From SIG455 sp045659025 (lineage in GTDB: Bacteria > Bacillota > Clostridia > UMGS1810): DNA of 6,725 bases. Shown one piece after another: positions 5,966 through 6,725 of this stretch. How positions within the stretch are numbered: the stretch's first letter is position 1; each line of letters starts with the position of its first letter. The DNA is taken from the NCBI GenBank assembly GCA_045659025.1, contig JAZOWA010000032.1:1-6725 (forward strand). Reading direction: 5' to 3'. A program made the position numbers and the translations under genes. The notes beneath the pieces are model-generated. The model saw only the letters and a list, made by a program, of their open reading frames with translations. It had not been told where the DNA came from and made no database searches.

Positions 5966-6725
5966 ATGATAAAAGTAAATATAATTTCAGGATTCCTCGG
6001 TGCAGGAAAGACCACTTTCGTAAAACGTCTGGTAGCCGACGTATTCAAAGGCGAGAAACTCGTTCTTATTGAGAATGAATTCGGTGAAATCGGTGTTGAC
6101 GGAGATTTTCTTAAAGAGTCAGGCATTGAGATTACCGAGATGAATTCAGGTTGTATCTGTTGCTCTTTGGTGGGTGATTTCACCAAGGCTTTGGGCGAGG
6201 TGGCAGATAAATTCTCTCCCGATCGTATTTTGATTGAGCCCTCAGGTGTGGGCAAGCTCTCTGACGTGGTTAAGGCGGTAGAGGCTTTGGATAATCATAA
6301 TGTTTCGATTGATACCTGCATCACAGTTGCCGATTGCACTAAGTGCAAAATGTATGCCAAGAACTTCGGCGAATTCTATAAGGACCAGATTCTCAATGCG
6401 GATTGCATTCTACTTACCCGCACAGATAAGGCGGACGAACATAAAATCCACAGTGCCTGCGAGACACTTCGTGATATCAATGGTGAAGCGCCGATTGTTA
6501 CCACTCCTCTTACAGACCTTGACGGTGCCGAAATCTTAAAGGCTTTCAATAAATCGTCTATGGAGGAGGAACTTATGGAGGAGGTACATCACCACCACGA
6601 TTGCGGATGTCACCACCACGAGCATGAGCATCACGACCACGATTGCGGTTGCCACCACCATGAGCACGAGCATCACGACCACGATTGCGGTTGCCACCAC
6701 CATGAGCATGAGCATCACGACCACG
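5966..6725 (+). CDS. CobW/P47K-family (COG0523) GTPase with His/Cys-rich repeat region, C-terminus cut by window edge
   Basis: Hand translation from ATG 5966 gives 253 codons, open to the window end. The P-loop is G9-F-L-G-A-G-K15-T16. ENEFGEIGVD follows at 36-45, then the CobW signature C63-I-C65-C66 (GCICC), the metal site of the family. IEPSGVG (90-96) is the Walker B-like region. T151-R-T-D154 sits where the guanine-recognition NKxD motif is expected. Residues 208-253 are a tandem array of His, Asp, Glu and Cys. The missing part should hold the CobW C-terminal domain. Family members are nucleotide-dependent metal chaperones or insertases in the cytoplasm, linked to zinc, cobalt or other metals, so metal delivery or buffering is the probable role. 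The metal cannot be read from the sequence. The gene follows the LTA-synthase-family gene by 4 nt and shares its transcript. Confidence 0.9.
   Translation, partial: MIKVNIISGFLGAGKTTFVKRLVADVFKGEKLVLIENEFGEIGVDGDFLKESGIEITEMNSGCICCSLVGDFTKALGEVADKFSPDRILIEPSGVGKLSDVVKAVEALDNHNVSIDTCITVADCTKCKMYAKNFGEFYKDQILNADCILLTRTDKADEHKIHSACETLRDINGEAPIVTTPLTDLDGAEILKAFNKSSMEEELMEEVHHHHDCGCHHHEHEHHDHDCGCHHHEHEHHDHDCGCHHHEHEHHDH
6587..6725 (+). repeat. 42-bp tandem repeat encoding a 14-residue His/Cys-rich unit
   Basis: Two full 42-bp units (6611-6652 and 6653-6694) are followed by a third that is cut by the window edge (6695-6725). They encode HHHEHEHHDHDCGC per unit. A shortened unit, HHHHDCGC, precedes them at 6587-6610. 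The copies are nearly identical at the DNA level, with only third-position changes such as CAC/CAT seen between them, which suggests recent duplication. The array lies after the G domain, where CobW proteins commonly carry a His-rich linker. Total copy number is unknown because the sequence ends inside the array. Confidence 0.95.

Noticed and set aside
6536..6724. Minus-strand frame encoding a Val/Met-rich hydrophobic repeat
   Set aside because: It is simply the reverse reading of the His/Cys tandem repeat. The repetitive hydrophobic look follows from GTG/ATG being the complements of His codons.
6611..6725. Regularly spaced repeat considered as a CRISPR array
   Set aside because: The units are contiguous 42-bp copies with no unique spacers, lie in frame within a gene and encode a metal-ligand-rich peptide.

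Overview
The window looks like chromosomal DNA from an anaerobic, fairly low-GC member of the Bacillota (Clostridia-like). The signs are strong GGAGG-type ribosome binding sites, sigma-A type promoters, a glycyl-radical (NrdG-type) activase, an LTA-synthase-family enzyme and an NhaC-family transporter. No phage, insertion sequence, CRISPR array, tRNA or rRNA was seen. This placement is inferred from gene content and signals, not from a database match.

Layout from left to right. (1) Bases 1-638, minus strand: a radical-SAM activase of the anaerobic ribonucleotide reductase type, cut at its C-terminus by the window edge. (2) Bases 639-761: a compact divergent promoter region with back-to-back -35 boxes. 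(3) Bases 762-1817, plus strand: a two-domain SGNH/GDSL esterase. (4) Bases 1834-1873: a strong bidirectional terminator between convergent genes. (5) Bases 1888-3870, minus strand: a likely two-gene unit, a small Dabb-domain protein followed 63 bp downstream by an NhaC-family antiporter. (6) Bases 3871-4017: an AT-rich divergent promoter region. (7) Bases 4018-6725, plus strand: a second two-gene unit, a membrane-anchored LTA-synthase-family enzyme followed after 4 nt by a CobW-family (COG0523) GTPase. The GTPase carries a tandemly repeated His/Cys-rich segment and runs off the right edge.

The genes form four transcription units with no single obvious shared pathway. The most suggestive link is the LTA-synthase/CobW pair. 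The first is a metal-dependent extracytoplasmic enzyme by family, and the second belongs to a metallochaperone GTPase family and has a striking metal-ligand-rich repeat. A functional connection is only an inference.

I do not see a convincing undescribed defence or mobile system. The best lead for something unusual is the 14-residue His/Cys repeat array in the CobW protein, whose copy number cannot be known because the window ends inside it.
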